Assembly: GCA_031267205.1 (NCBI GenBank)
Contig: JAIRZN010000020.1
Span: 1-7,924 of the forward strand
Direction of reading: 5' to 3'
Length of the DNA stretch: 7,924 nucleotides
DNA from: Tannerellaceae bacterium
GTDB lineage: Bacteria; Bacteroidota; Bacteroidia; Bacteroidales; Tannerellaceae
The notes below the pieces were generated by a model that searched no databases, was not told the origin of the DNA, and saw only the letters and a program-made list of their open reading frames with translations. Within the stretch, counting starts at the first letter, position 1. Every line of letters begins with the position of its first letter. A program made the position numbers and the translations under genes. Below, piece by piece: positions 1 through 6,983 of the stretch.

Positions 1-575
1 GATCTTAAGCAGAGTGCGCTTGGGGCTAATCAGAGTGGCGTGGGGGCCAAGCAGAATGGCGTCGGGGCGAAGCAGTATGGCGGCGGGGCGAAGCAGTATG
101 GCGTCGGGGCCAAGCTGTATGGCGTCGGGGCTAAGCAGTATGGCGTCGGGGCCAAGCAGTCTGGCGTCGGGGCCAAGCAGTATGGCGTCGGGGCCAAGCA
201 GTATGGCGTCGGGGCTAAGCAGATGGTCGTTCGGGCTAAGCAGATGGTCGTTCCGGCTAAGCAGATAGTCGTTCCGGCTAAGCAGATAGTCGTTCCGGCT
301 AAGCAGATGGTCGTTCCGGCTAAGCAGATGGTCGCCTGGGGATGTCCGATGGTCGCTTGGGGATGTCCGATGGTCGCTTGGGGATGTCCGATGGTCGTTT
401 GGGGAAAGCAAATAGTCGGCTGGGGAGAGCAAATAGTCGTTTGGGGAGAGCAAATAATCGTTTGGGGAGAGCAAATAGTCGCTTGGGGAGAGCAAATAGT
501 CGTTTGGGGAAAGCAAATAGTCGTTTGGGGAAAGCAAATAGTCGCTTGGGGAAAGCAAATGGGCGTTGGGTTTTG
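1..575. repeat. 21-bp tandem repeat array with four blocks of variant units
   Basis: About 26 complete 21-bp units can be laid out without a gap from 16 to 561, with a degenerate partial unit at 1-15 and a decaying one after 562. The array probably continues beyond the left edge. Units fall into consecutive blocks. Block A (37-225, nine units) begins GGCGTCGGGG and ends CCAAGCAGTAT. Block B (226-330, five units) begins GTCGTTCCGG and ends CTAAGCAGATA or ATG. Block C (331-393, three units) begins GTCGCTTGGGG and ends ATGTCCGATG. Block D (394-561, eight units) begins GTCGTTTGGGG and ends AAAGCAAATA or AGAGCAAATA. AAGCA at unit positions 13-17 is shared by most A and B units and part of D. Unit 205-225 has an A body with a B-type end, as expected if blocks spread by local duplication. 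Because 21 is a multiple of three and the units carry few stops, long frames stay open on both strands; I do not treat these as genes. Confidence 0.95.
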
Positions 576-746
576 AATGTAACGGGGATATTTATTAGCT
601 TTATTCTTAATCAATTAAATTGGGTTTTGTTATGTCCGGCAATTGGCTTTCCGAAGGGTGAGAAGCGTTGTGGCGGGCTGAGGGAACGATGACATTTGTC
701 AATGATGGGCCGGACAACTTCGGCACAGCGGCGGGCGGGCCTTATT
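576..746. other. Gene-poor spacer between the repeat array and the pta promoter
   Basis: I see no convincing gene here. The left part is AT-rich and the right part G-rich. The 12-mer TAATCAATTAAA occurs at 608-619 and exactly again at 795-806, close to the pta start. GTCCGGC occurs at 634-640 and again within 748-756. An open frame from the repeat array (ending at 692) runs into this stretch, but it begins in repeat units and has no recognisable domain. A small RNA cannot be excluded. Confidence 0.5.
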
Positions 747-756
747 TTTGTCCGGC
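709..756. repeat. Inverted repeat across the pta -33 region
   Basis: GCCGGACAA at 709-717 is the exact reverse complement of TTGTCCGGC at 748-756, with 30 bases between. The right arm covers the proposed -33 element of the pta promoter (747-750), so this could be a regulator site. A 9-bp match with a long loop can also arise by chance in G/C-rich DNA. Confidence 0.3.
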
Positions 757-779
757 GGGGGTGCAAATATTTATTTTTG
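747..779 (+). promoter_or_regulatory. Bacteroidota-type promoter for pta-ackA-nadB
   Basis: TTTG at 747-750, a 21-base spacer and TATTTTTG at 772-779 fit the Bacteroidota -33/-7 consensus (TTTG, 19-21 bases, TAnnTTTG). Transcription would start near 785-787, leaving a leader of about 32-34 bases before the ATG at 819. A second -7-like box, TACATTTG at 782-789, lies just downstream but has no good -33 partner. Confidence 0.6.
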
Positions 780-818
780 TGTACATTTGCGTGCTAATCA
801 ATTAAACAACATACTAAA

Positions 819-1838
819 ATGGATTTAATACAAAGTATCCTCGCACGAGCTAAGGCTAACAGACAGCGTATCGTACTTCCCGAAGGGACGGAAAAAAGAA
901 CCTTGGTCGCCGCCGATCGCTTGCTGGAGGATGAAGTGGCCGACATCCTGCTGATAGGGAACCCTTCCGAGATAGAAAAATTATCCGCATCCTACGGACT
1001 GGAACACATCGGGAAAGCAACGTTCATCGATCCTTACGACCATCCCAAGAAGGCCGCTTACGCTGACTTGCTCCATCAATTAAGGCGGAAAAAAGGTATG
1101 ACGCCCGAAGCGGCCGCCATATTAACGGAGAACCCGCTTTACCTCGGTTGCCTGATGATAAAGGCGGGGGACGCCGACGGCGAGATAGCCGGAGCCTTGA
1201 ACACAACGGGCGATGTGCTCCGCCCTGCCCTGCAAATCATTAAAACGGCCCCCGGCGTTAACAGCGTATCAGGAGCTTACCTGATGTTTACAAAGGCTGC
1301 GCAATACGGCGAACATGGGCTGCTTGTCTTTGCCGACTGCGCCGTTATACCCAATCCCACGCCTGCGGAACTGGCCGAGATCGCCGTCACTACGGCGCAT
1401 ACCACCAGGGCGATAGCAGGCTTTGAGCCACGTGTGGCAATGCTTAGCTTTTCGACCAAAGGCAGCGCCTCGCATGCTATGGTAGACAAGGTTGTCGAGG
1501 CGGTGCGTATAGCAAAGGAGATGTATCCCGCCCTGCAGATAGACGGCGAGCTGCAGACCGACGCAGCCTTAGTCGCCGAGATAGCCTCGAGGAAAGCTCC
1601 CGGCAGCCCTGTCGCAGGACAGGCCAACGTACTGGTATTTCCTTCGCTCGAAGTAGGGAATATAGCCTACAAATTAGTCGAACGGCTGGGAGGGGCCGAA
1701 GCTGTGGGGCCAATCCTCCAGGGGATGGCAGCTCCGGTGAACGACCTGTCACGCGGATGTTCTTCCGATGATATATATAAGATGGTAGCCGTTTCCGCCA
1801 ACCAGGCTATCGGTCTCAAATCCGGCGGGAAGCAATAA
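819..1838 (+). CDS. pta: Phosphate acetyltransferase (phosphotransacetylase)
   Basis: Pta converts acetyl-CoA and phosphate into acetyl phosphate and CoA in the cytoplasm, the first step of acetate formation. The 339-residue product is the short single-domain form, close to the Methanosarcina enzyme (about 333 residues), without the N-terminal DRTGG and AAA-like parts of long enterobacterial Pta. Visible family motifs are VLPEGTEKR (19-27), the SFSTKGSAS segment (210-218), DGELQTDAALV (242-252), the NVLVFPSLEVGN segment (270-281) and GPILQGMAAPVNDLSRGCS (297-315). In the last, S311 and R312, with D318 just after, line up with active-site S309, R310 and D316 of the archaeal enzyme. The ATG at 819 gives the normal N-terminus and follows an AT-rich leader without a Shine-Dalgarno sequence. 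ackA starts 12 bases after the stop, so the two form an operon. Confidence 0.97.
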   Translation: MDLIQSILARAKANRQRIVLPEGTEKRTLVAADRLLEDEVADILLIGNPSEIEKLSASYGLEHIGKATFIDPYDHPKKAAYADLLHQLRRKKGMTPEAAAILTENPLYLGCLMIKAGDADGEIAGALNTTGDVLRPALQIIKTAPGVNSVSGAYLMFTKAAQYGEHGLLVFADCAVIPNPTPAELAEIAVTTAHTTRAIAGFEPRVAMLSFSTKGSASHAMVDKVVEAVRIAKEMYPALQIDGELQTDAALVAEIASRKAPGSPVAGQANVLVFPSLEVGNIAYKLVERLGGAEAVGPILQGMAAPVNDLSRGCSSDDIYKMVAVSANQAIGLKSGGKQ

Positions 1839-1850
1839 ACATATACGCAG

Positions 1851-3071
1851 ATGAAAGTATTGGTTCTCAATTGCGGAAGCTCATCCGTAAAATATAAATT
1901 GTTCGACATGGACAAGCATGTAACAATGGCGCAAGGGGGCGTGGAAAAGCTGGGATTGCCCGGTTCATTCCTCAAATTCACCTTGCCCGACGGCCGTAAG
2001 GTCATCCTGGAGCGCGAGATGCCGGAGCATACCGTCGCGATAGAATTTATCCTCAACATACTCAAGGACGAGACCTACGGATGCATACGCACCTTCGGCG
2101 AGATAGACGCCGTCGGCCACCGCGTCGTCCACGGTGGCGAGACGTTCAGCGGCAGCGTGGAGATTACGCCCGCAGTCATTGACAAGATGGTGGAATGCAT
2201 AGACCTTGCGCCGCTGCATAATCCCCCCAACCTCAAAGGCGCCCGCGCCATGCAATCCCTACTACCCGGAACGCCGCAGGTAGGAGTCTTCGACACGGCA
2301 TTTCACCAGACCATGCCCGGTTACGCCTATATGTACGGCATCCCGTACGCTATGTATAAAGCCTACGGCATACGCCGTTACGGATTTCACGGGACGAGCC
2401 ACCGCTATGTCTCGGCGCGTGCATGCGAGATACTGAATAAGCCTTATGAAAAGCAACGCATCATCACGGCGCACATAGGTAACGGAGGCTCTATTGCTGC
2501 GATACAAAACGGCAAGTCGGTCGACACCACTATGGGCATGACGCCCGTGGAAGGTCTGCTTATGGGCACCCGCTGCGGCGACATAGACGCCGGAGCCCTC
2601 CTCTACCTGATGGAAAAGGAAGGGCTGGATACGAAAGGCGCTTCCGACCTCATCAACAAGCAGAGCGGCGTATGGGGCCTGTCGGGCGTCTCGTCGGATA
2701 TGCGCGAGCTGGAATCAGCCGTAGCCGGAGGCGACAAAAAGGCCATCCTTGCGCTGGAAGTATACAACTACCGCATCAAGAAATACATCGGAGCCTATGC
2801 GGCAGCGCTGGGAGGGTTGGACATCTTAGTCTTCACCGGAGGCGTAGGCGAGAACCAGTGGACGACGAGGGAGGCCGTATGCTCCGGTATGGAGTTTATG
2901 GGTATCCGCTTAGACAAGGGAAAGAATAACGGCATGCGCGGGGAGGAGATGATAATCAGCGCGCCCGACAGCCTTGTGACAGTTATGGTCGTCCCGACCG
3001 ATGAGGAATACATGATAGCAAGCGACACAATGGATATACTCGGGAGCAAACAAAAAGGGAGCGACCGATGA
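1851..3071 (+). CDS. ackA: Acetate kinase
   Basis: AckA transfers the phosphate of acetyl phosphate to ADP, giving acetate and ATP; with Pta it forms the main ATP-yielding end of fermentation. The 406-residue length is normal for the ASKHA-fold family. The N-terminal signature VLNCGSSSVKYKLFD (5-19) is intact. Residues matching the catalytic set of the Methanosarcina enzyme are all present: N7, R91 (GHRVVHGGE), H123, D148 (VFDTAFH), H180 (GFHGTSH), R241 (MGTRCGD) and E385 in PTDEE. The phosphate-binding segments AHIGNGGS (207-214) and FTGGVGEN (328-335) are also seen. The ATG at 1851 gives this standard start. The TGA stop overlaps the nadB start codon (ATGA, 3068-3071), implying coupled translation. 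Confidence 0.98.
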   Translation: MKVLVLNCGSSSVKYKLFDMDKHVTMAQGGVEKLGLPGSFLKFTLPDGRKVILEREMPEHTVAIEFILNILKDETYGCIRTFGEIDAVGHRVVHGGETFSGSVEITPAVIDKMVECIDLAPLHNPPNLKGARAMQSLLPGTPQVGVFDTAFHQTMPGYAYMYGIPYAMYKAYGIRRYGFHGTSHRYVSARACEILNKPYEKQRIITAHIGNGGSIAAIQNGKSVDTTMGMTPVEGLLMGTRCGDIDAGALLYLMEKEGLDTKGASDLINKQSGVWGLSGVSSDMRELESAVAGGDKKAILALEVYNYRIKKYIGAYAAALGGLDILVFTGGVGENQWTTREAVCSGMEFMGIRLDKGKNNGMRGEEMIISAPDSLVTVMVVPTDEEYMIASDTMDILGSKQKGSDR

Positions 3072-4636
3072 TAAAGAAATTCGACTTCTTAGTCATAGGC
3101 TCCGGCATAGCAGGCATGAGCTTCGCCCTGAAGGTAGCCGGCAAAGGCAAGGTGGCCCTTATCGCCAAGACAAACCTGGAAGAAGCCAACACGTATTTCG
3201 CCCAAGGGGGCATAGCTTCCGTGACTAACCTGATAACGGATAATTTCGAGAAGCATATCGAAGACACCATGATAGCAGGCGACCACCTCAGCGACCCGCG
3301 CGCCGTCGAGATGGTAGTCCGCAACGCCCCCCGCCAGATAATGGAGCTTATACGCTGGGGGGTCGATTTCGACAAGGATGACGCAGGCAACTTCGACCTC
3401 CACCGCGAGGGAGGCCACTCCGAGTTCCGCATCCTCCACCACAAAGACAGCACAGGCGCCGAAATACAGGCAAGCCTCATCAAGGCCGTCCACCGCCATC
3501 CCAACATAAGTATCTTTGAGAACCACTTCGCCATCGAGATACTCACGCAGCACCACCTCGGAGCGACCGTCACCAGGCAAACGTCCGGCATAGAATGTTA
3601 CGGGGCCTACATCATGGACATCGCTTCGGGGAAGATACACACCTTCCTGTCCAAGATCACATTGATGGCTACCGGCGGTATAGGCGCAGTGTACCAGACG
3701 ACCACCAACCCTTTGGTCGCTACGGGCGACGGGATAGCGATGGTCTACCGCGCCAAGGGGACGGTGAAGGATATGGAGTTCGTCCAATTCCATCCGACCG
3801 CCCTCTATCACGAAGGCGACCGCCCTTCGTTCCTCATCACCGAAGCCATGCGCGGCTACGGGGGGACGCTCCGCACCCTGGACGGGAAGGAGTTTATGCA
3901 CCGCTACGACAGCCGCCTCTCGCTCGCCCCGCGCGACATCGTCGCCCGCGCTATCGACAACGAGATGAAACTGCGCGGGGATGATCATGTCTACCTCGAC
4001 GTAACCCATAAAGACCCCGGAGCTACCCGCGCCCATTTCCCTTCCATCTACAAGCGATGCCTCGATATAGGCGTCGACATCACCCGCGACTATATCCCCG
4101 TAGCCCCCGCCGCCCATTACCTATGCGGAGGAATATTGGTAGACCTCGACGGCCGCTCTTCGATCAACCGCCTATATGCCGCAGGCGAATGTTCGTGCAC
4201 AGGGCTGCACGGCGGGAACCGGCTGGCGTCAAATTCGCTGATTGAGGCCGTAGTTTACGCCGACGCTGCCGCCCGCCACAGCGCATCGCTCATCGACAGT
4301 CTGACGTGGCAGGACGACATTCCCTTGTGGAACTACGAAGGCGCCCGCGCATCCGAAGAAATGGTACTGATAACGCAAAGCGTCAAGGAAGTGGGCCAGA
4401 TCATGAGCACATACGTCGGTATCGTCCGCTCCAACCTGCGCCTGCAACGCGCCTGGCAACGCTTGGACATCAACTATGAAGAAACCGAAGACCTCTTCAA
4501 ACGCTCCGTAGCCTCTAAGGATATATGCGAACTGCGCAACATGATCAACGTAGGCTACCTCATTATGCGCCAGGCTATCGACCGCAAGGAAAGCCGGGGC
4601 CTGCATTATACCCTCGATTACCCCTCCAGCCTGTAA
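3068..4636 (+). CDS. nadB: L-aspartate oxidase
   Basis: NadB is an FAD enzyme that oxidises L-aspartate to iminoaspartate, which quinolinate synthase (NadA) uses for NAD synthesis; in anaerobes fumarate can replace oxygen as electron acceptor. The 522-residue product has the usual length. Seen in order: the dinucleotide motif GSGIAG (11-16), the REGGHS and HHKDSTG segments (113-130), the MATGGIGAVY segment (200-209), EFVQFHPTAL (237-246), SLAPRDIVARAI (285-296), VAPAAHYLCGGI (345-356) and GLHGGNRLASNSL (379-391). H242, R289, H350 and R385 line up with E. coli H244, R290, H351 and R386. Succinate dehydrogenase/fumarate reductase flavoproteins are relatives, but length, motif set and the short C-terminal helical region fit NadB. 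The start codon overlaps the ackA stop. nadA and nadC are not in the window. The stop faces the 3' end of a minus-strand gene seven bases away. Confidence 0.96.
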   Translation: MIKKFDFLVIGSGIAGMSFALKVAGKGKVALIAKTNLEEANTYFAQGGIASVTNLITDNFEKHIEDTMIAGDHLSDPRAVEMVVRNAPRQIMELIRWGVDFDKDDAGNFDLHREGGHSEFRILHHKDSTGAEIQASLIKAVHRHPNISIFENHFAIEILTQHHLGATVTRQTSGIECYGAYIMDIASGKIHTFLSKITLMATGGIGAVYQTTTNPLVATGDGIAMVYRAKGTVKDMEFVQFHPTALYHEGDRPSFLITEAMRGYGGTLRTLDGKEFMHRYDSRLSLAPRDIVARAIDNEMKLRGDDHVYLDVTHKDPGATRAHFPSIYKRCLDIGVDITRDYIPVAPAAHYLCGGILVDLDGRSSINRLYAAGECSCTGLHGGNRLASNSLIEAVVYADAAARHSASLIDSLTWQDDIPLWNYEGARASEEMVLITQSVKEVGQIMSTYVGIVRSNLRLQRAWQRLDINYEETEDLFKRSVASKDICELRNMINVGYLIMRQAIDRKESRGLHYTLDYPSSL

Positions 4637-4643
4637 AGGGAAG

Positions 4644-5579
4644 CTATGCGACGGGGCCGGATTGTTTCTCGCGCTCGACGTCTTCCCTGCTCTTACTTTG
4701 TGTCACCAAGTATACGCCGGTGAAGACAAGGAGAGTCGAGAGCGCCTTCCAGGGAGTGAAGACGCCCTGCCCCAATACTATGGCGATGATAGAAGCGATG
4801 ATGGGCTGTATGTAGTTGTACATACTTACGGTAGTCGGGCGCAGGCGCCTGAGCGACATCGGTATAATAAGGTAAGGGATAAAGGTGCCGAGAAGAAGGA
4901 CGTAAGCGATGGCGCCCATCTCGCTCCAATCCAAAGTTTCACGATGGAATGCCGGCGCCTCAAGGATTGAGCGGTACGTAAATGGTATAAGCATGGCCAC
5001 CGAGAAAAGAAACATCCACTTCATAATCGTCACAGCCGAGTAACGCCGGCTCAGCGGACGGGACAGTACTATGTAGACAGAATAAAGGAGGTTGCTGCAT
5101 ACTATCCTAAGGTTGCCCGCCAATCCGCCCTCGTGGCTCCCAGCCTGCGAAGAAGACAGTATGAGCGTAACGGCTCCAACGACGCCCAGCAGCACCCCGA
5201 AAGCCTTTTGCCCCGTGATAGGCTCTTTCAGTATAAGCGCGGCCAGCAGCATCACGTATACAGGCCCGGCTGTGGCAATGATGGAAGCATCGACGGGCGA
5301 CGTGAGGTTAAGTCCCTCCATAAACAAGCTTTGGTTAAAGGCTATCCCGCATACGGCGCAAAGGAAGAGCAACACCAGGTCTTTGGGCGCGACCTTCTCC
5401 CGCGGTACAAACAGCGAGGCTATCCAGAACATCAGGCATCCGAAGACAATACGCAAGAGCGTCAGCCCTTCGGGCGTTATATGTGAAGGTATAAGCGATT
5501 TGGATACAGGTATATTTACGGCGAACAGTATATTGGCAGTGAGGATGAAGACGTGTCCTCTCATTTTTTCGTTGCTCAT
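4644..5579 (-). CDS. EamA/DMT-superfamily inner-membrane permease
   Basis: The product is a ten-helix drug/metabolite transporter made of two EamA repeats, roughly residues 9-141 and 155-294 of the 311-residue form. Hydrophobic stretches such as HVFILTANILFAVNIPV, LLAALILKEPITG and the mirrored AIVLGQGVF near the C-terminus are typical, and a short charged tail (KSREDVEREKQ) ends it. The family exports or imports small metabolites; the substrate cannot be read from sequence. I chose the ATG at 5579; an in-frame GTG at 5588 would add three residues (MRA). It starts 27 bases after the argB stop on the same strand, so the two are probably co-transcribed. This hints at, but does not show, a link to amino-acid metabolism. 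Its 3' end converges on nadB, and I see no hairpin terminator in the 7-base gap. Confidence 0.9.
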   Translation of the reverse strand: MSNEKMRGHVFILTANILFAVNIPVSKSLIPSHITPEGLTLLRIVFGCLMFWIASLFVPREKVAPKDLVLLFLCAVCGIAFNQSLFMEGLNLTSPVDASIIATAGPVYVMLLAALILKEPITGQKAFGVLLGVVGAVTLILSSSQAGSHEGGLAGNLRIVCSNLLYSVYIVLSRPLSRRYSAVTIMKWMFLFSVAMLIPFTYRSILEAPAFHRETLDWSEMGAIAYVLLLGTFIPYLIIPMSLRRLRPTTVSMYNYIQPIIASIIAIVLGQGVFTPWKALSTLLVFTGVYLVTQSKSREDVEREKQSGPVA

Positions 5580-5606
5580 CGCTCGCACCCTTTTTGTCTT
5601 GGCTGT

Positions 5607-6374
5607 TTAGTATATGTGTGTGCCGGCGTTGCTGCGAATCCCGGAAGTATTGGTTATTATGACCTGCCTGACTCCGGCATCAATGGCGGCGAAAGCGTTT
5701 TCTAATTTAGGTATCATCCCGCCGCGAACGACGCCTTGTTCGGCATAGCGTTCGAAAGTCGCCCTGTCCAAGCTCTCTATGACACTGTCCTCGTCGCCCT
5801 CGTCAAGCAATACCCCCTTCTTCTCAAAGCAATAAATTAGCGTCACATCGAAATCCACGGCCAAAGCCTTAGCGGTTTCACCTGCGATAGTGTCCGCGTT
5901 TGTATTGAGCAACAAGCCTTGCCCGTCGTGCGTGACAGGCGCTAAGACCGGAACGGCTCCCTGTCCGATTAAGAAAGCCAGCAGCCGTGCGTCAACCTCC
6001 TTAACATCCCCCACGTATCCATAGTCTATATCCTTTACAGGACGCTTATCCGAACGTATCAAGTTCATATCCGCACCCGTAAGCCCCAGCGCATTTACTC
6101 CCAAAGCCTGCAGGCCCGCCACTATATTCTTGTTTACAAGTCCGGCGTATACCATAGTGATAATCCGAAGGGTCTCCATGTCCGTAATCCTGCGCCCGTC
6201 CACAATCCTGCACTCAACGCCGAGACGCCCGGCCAATTGCGTAGCCAAACGCCCCCCCCCATGCACCAACGCCTTATATCCCGGAATATCTACAAAATCG
6301 CGAAGCAAACAGGAAAGGGAATCCTCCTCCTCAACAATCTTCCCCCCCACCTTAACCAAAGTAAGCCTTTCCAT
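5607..6374 (-). CDS. argB: Acetylglutamate (or succinylglutamate) kinase
   Basis: ArgB phosphorylates the gamma-carboxyl of an N-acylated glutamate, the second step of arginine synthesis. The 255-residue product is an amino-acid kinase of the short, E. coli-like type without the extra N-terminal helix of arginine-inhibited hexameric enzymes. Visible are LVKVGGK (6-12, K8), VHGGGR (37-42), DGRRIT (59-64), DYGYVGDV (117-124), LNTNADTIAG (156-165; N157, N159 and D161 bind nucleotide or substrate in relatives) and GGMIPKL (218-224, K223). The start is the ATG at 6374. The frame stays open upstream to 6578, but that part is antisense tRNA and spacer, so a longer start is wrong. In Bacteroides the arginine route uses N-succinyl intermediates, so the natural substrate here may be N-succinylglutamate; that is inference from the group. 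An EamA permease follows 27 bases downstream. Confidence 0.93.
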   Translation of the reverse strand: MERLTLVKVGGKIVEEEDSLSCLLRDFVDIPGYKALVHGGGRLATQLAGRLGVECRIVDGRRITDMETLRIITMVYAGLVNKNIVAGLQALGVNALGLTGADMNLIRSDKRPVKDIDYGYVGDVKEVDARLLAFLIGQGAVPVLAPVTHDGQGLLLNTNADTIAGETAKALAVDFDVTLIYCFEKKGVLLDEGDEDSVIESLDRATFERYAEQGVVRGGMIPKLENAFAAIDAGVRQVIITNTSGIRSNAGTHIY

Positions 6375-6400
6375 ACCTTTGTAAGCTAATAAATTTTGTC

Positions 6401-6408
6401 CAAAGGTA
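6401..6408 (-). promoter_or_regulatory. Candidate -7 box for argB
   Basis: On the minus strand this reads TACCTTTG, a match to TAnnTTTG, placing transcription start near 6394-6396 and a leader of about 20 bases before the ATG at 6374. No clear TTTG lies 19-21 bases upstream. The same 8-mer occurs on the plus strand at 6374-6381, forming an inverted repeat with a 19-base gap over the leader. Confidence 0.45.
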
Positions 6409-6428
6409 GCAAAAAAAGAAAGATTTAT

Positions 6429-6436
6429 TACATTTG
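6429..6436 (+). promoter_or_regulatory. Candidate -7 box for tRNA-Gly and rpmE2
   Basis: TACATTTG matches the Bacteroidota -7 consensus and ends ten bases before the mature tRNA 5' end at 6447. Transcription would start near 6443. No good -33 TTTG is seen at the usual distance. rpmE2 begins 41 bases after the tRNA with no better promoter between, so it may share this transcript. Confidence 0.5.
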
Positions 6437-6446
6437 CACCCGGAAC

Positions 6447-6519
6447 GCGGTAGTAGCTCAGTTGGTAGAGCATCAGCTTCCCAAGCTGAGGGTCACGAGT
6501 TCGAGCCTCGCCTACCGCT
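6447..6519 (+). tRNA. tRNA-Gly (anticodon CCC)
   Basis: A complete cloverleaf can be folded. The acceptor stem is GCGGTAG (6447-6453) with CTACCGC (6512-6518). The D stem is GCTC/GAGC. The anticodon stem is TCAGC/GCTGA with loop TTCCCAA, giving anticodon CCC at 6480-6482, which reads GGG glycine codons. The variable loop is five bases and the T loop is TTCGAGC. The T stem has one A-C mismatch at its outermost pair. The discriminator base is T6519; CCA is not encoded and must be added after transcription. Confidence 0.95.
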
Positions 6520-6560
6520 CCGAATAATCGGAGAATATAAATTAAAAAACATAGAAAGCA

Positions 6561-6812
6561 ATGAAAGCAGGAATTCATCCTAACAACTATCGTCCGGTCG
6601 CGTTCAAGGACATGTCCAACGAGGACGTGTTTATCACACGCTCAACCATCAACGCAAGGGAATCCATCGAATTGGACGGCGTTACTTATCCGCTGGTAAA
6701 AGTAGAAATCTCCAACACTTCCCACCCGTTTTACACAGGTAAATCCAAATTGGTGGATACCGCCGGACGTGTCGATAAGTTTATGAGCCGCTACGGTAAT
6801 CGCAAAAAGTAA
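6561..6812 (+). CDS. rpmE2: Ribosomal protein L31, type B
   Basis: This is a small component of the 50S subunit that bridges to the 30S head. The 83-residue length and the sequence MKAGIHPNNYRPVAF, then the SNTSHPFYTGKSK segment and DTAGRVDKFMSRYG, are diagnostic of the type B (YkgM-like) family. There are no cysteines, so it is the zinc-free form that lacks the CxxC ligands of type A. Many bacteria use this form when zinc is scarce, while Bacteroidota often carry it as their only L31. The start at 6561 follows an A-rich leader without a Shine-Dalgarno sequence. It lies 41 bases after tRNA-Gly on the same strand and ends before a strong terminator. Confidence 0.97.
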   Translation: MKAGIHPNNYRPVAFKDMSNEDVFITRSTINARESIELDGVTYPLVKVEISNTSHPFYTGKSKLVDTAGRVDKFMSRYGNRKK

Positions 6813-6864
6813 CGCTCCGTGTAGGCATTATACGTTTACAGGACAAAATATCGTATTCTCGCGG

Positions 6865-6903
6865 GATAGTTGTCGGTCTAAGCCGGCAACTATCTTTTTT
6901 TTT
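6865..6903 (+). terminator. Intrinsic terminator of the tRNA-Gly/rpmE2 unit
   Basis: GATAGTTG at 6865-6872 pairs perfectly with CAACTATC at 6887-6894. The stem continues by one G-T wobble and three G-C pairs to a six-base loop (6877-6882), giving 12 pairs in total. Nine T residues follow directly (6895-6903). There is no matching A-run on the left, so it works only for plus-strand transcription. Confidence 0.93.
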
Positions 6904-6967
6904 GCGGGGTGGGGGCGACTAAAGCGTACAAAAACGTCCCCGCCGGCGCGGAGTAGGAATCAGGGAA

Positions 6968-6979
6968 CCGACATGTCGG
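6968..6979. repeat. 12-bp perfect palindrome after hicB
   Basis: CCGACATGTCGG is a perfect palindrome lying five bases beyond the hicB stop. It could weakly terminate or stabilise the hicAB transcript, but no T-run follows on the minus strand, or it could be a protein site. The rest of 6904-6983 is G-rich and holds no gene that I can see. Confidence 0.35.
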
Positions 6980-6983
6980 CTCT

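Noticed and set aside
1..330. G-quadruplex-forming array
   Set aside because: GGGG runs recur every 21 bases, leaving loops of about 17 bases, which is too long for stable standard quadruplexes.
1..575. CRISPR array
   Set aside because: The units follow one another directly at 21 bp with no unique spacers, and no cas genes are nearby.
40..576. Genuine repeat-protein gene inside the array
   Set aside because: Open frames exist on both strands and in more than one frame, as expected from any stop-poor repeat whose period is a multiple of three. None has a recognisable start region or non-repeat domain.
3089..4117. Long minus-strand frame inside nadB
   Set aside because: It is a shadow of a G/C-rich gene; the plus-strand product matches NadB over its whole length.
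4637..4643. Terminator between nadB and the converging permease gene
   Set aside because: The gap is only seven bases and I found no hairpin with a T-run on either strand nearby.
6375..6578. Longer N-terminus for argB
   Set aside because: The extension reads through the antisense of tRNA-Gly and the spacer; the kinase fold begins at the methionine coded at 6374.
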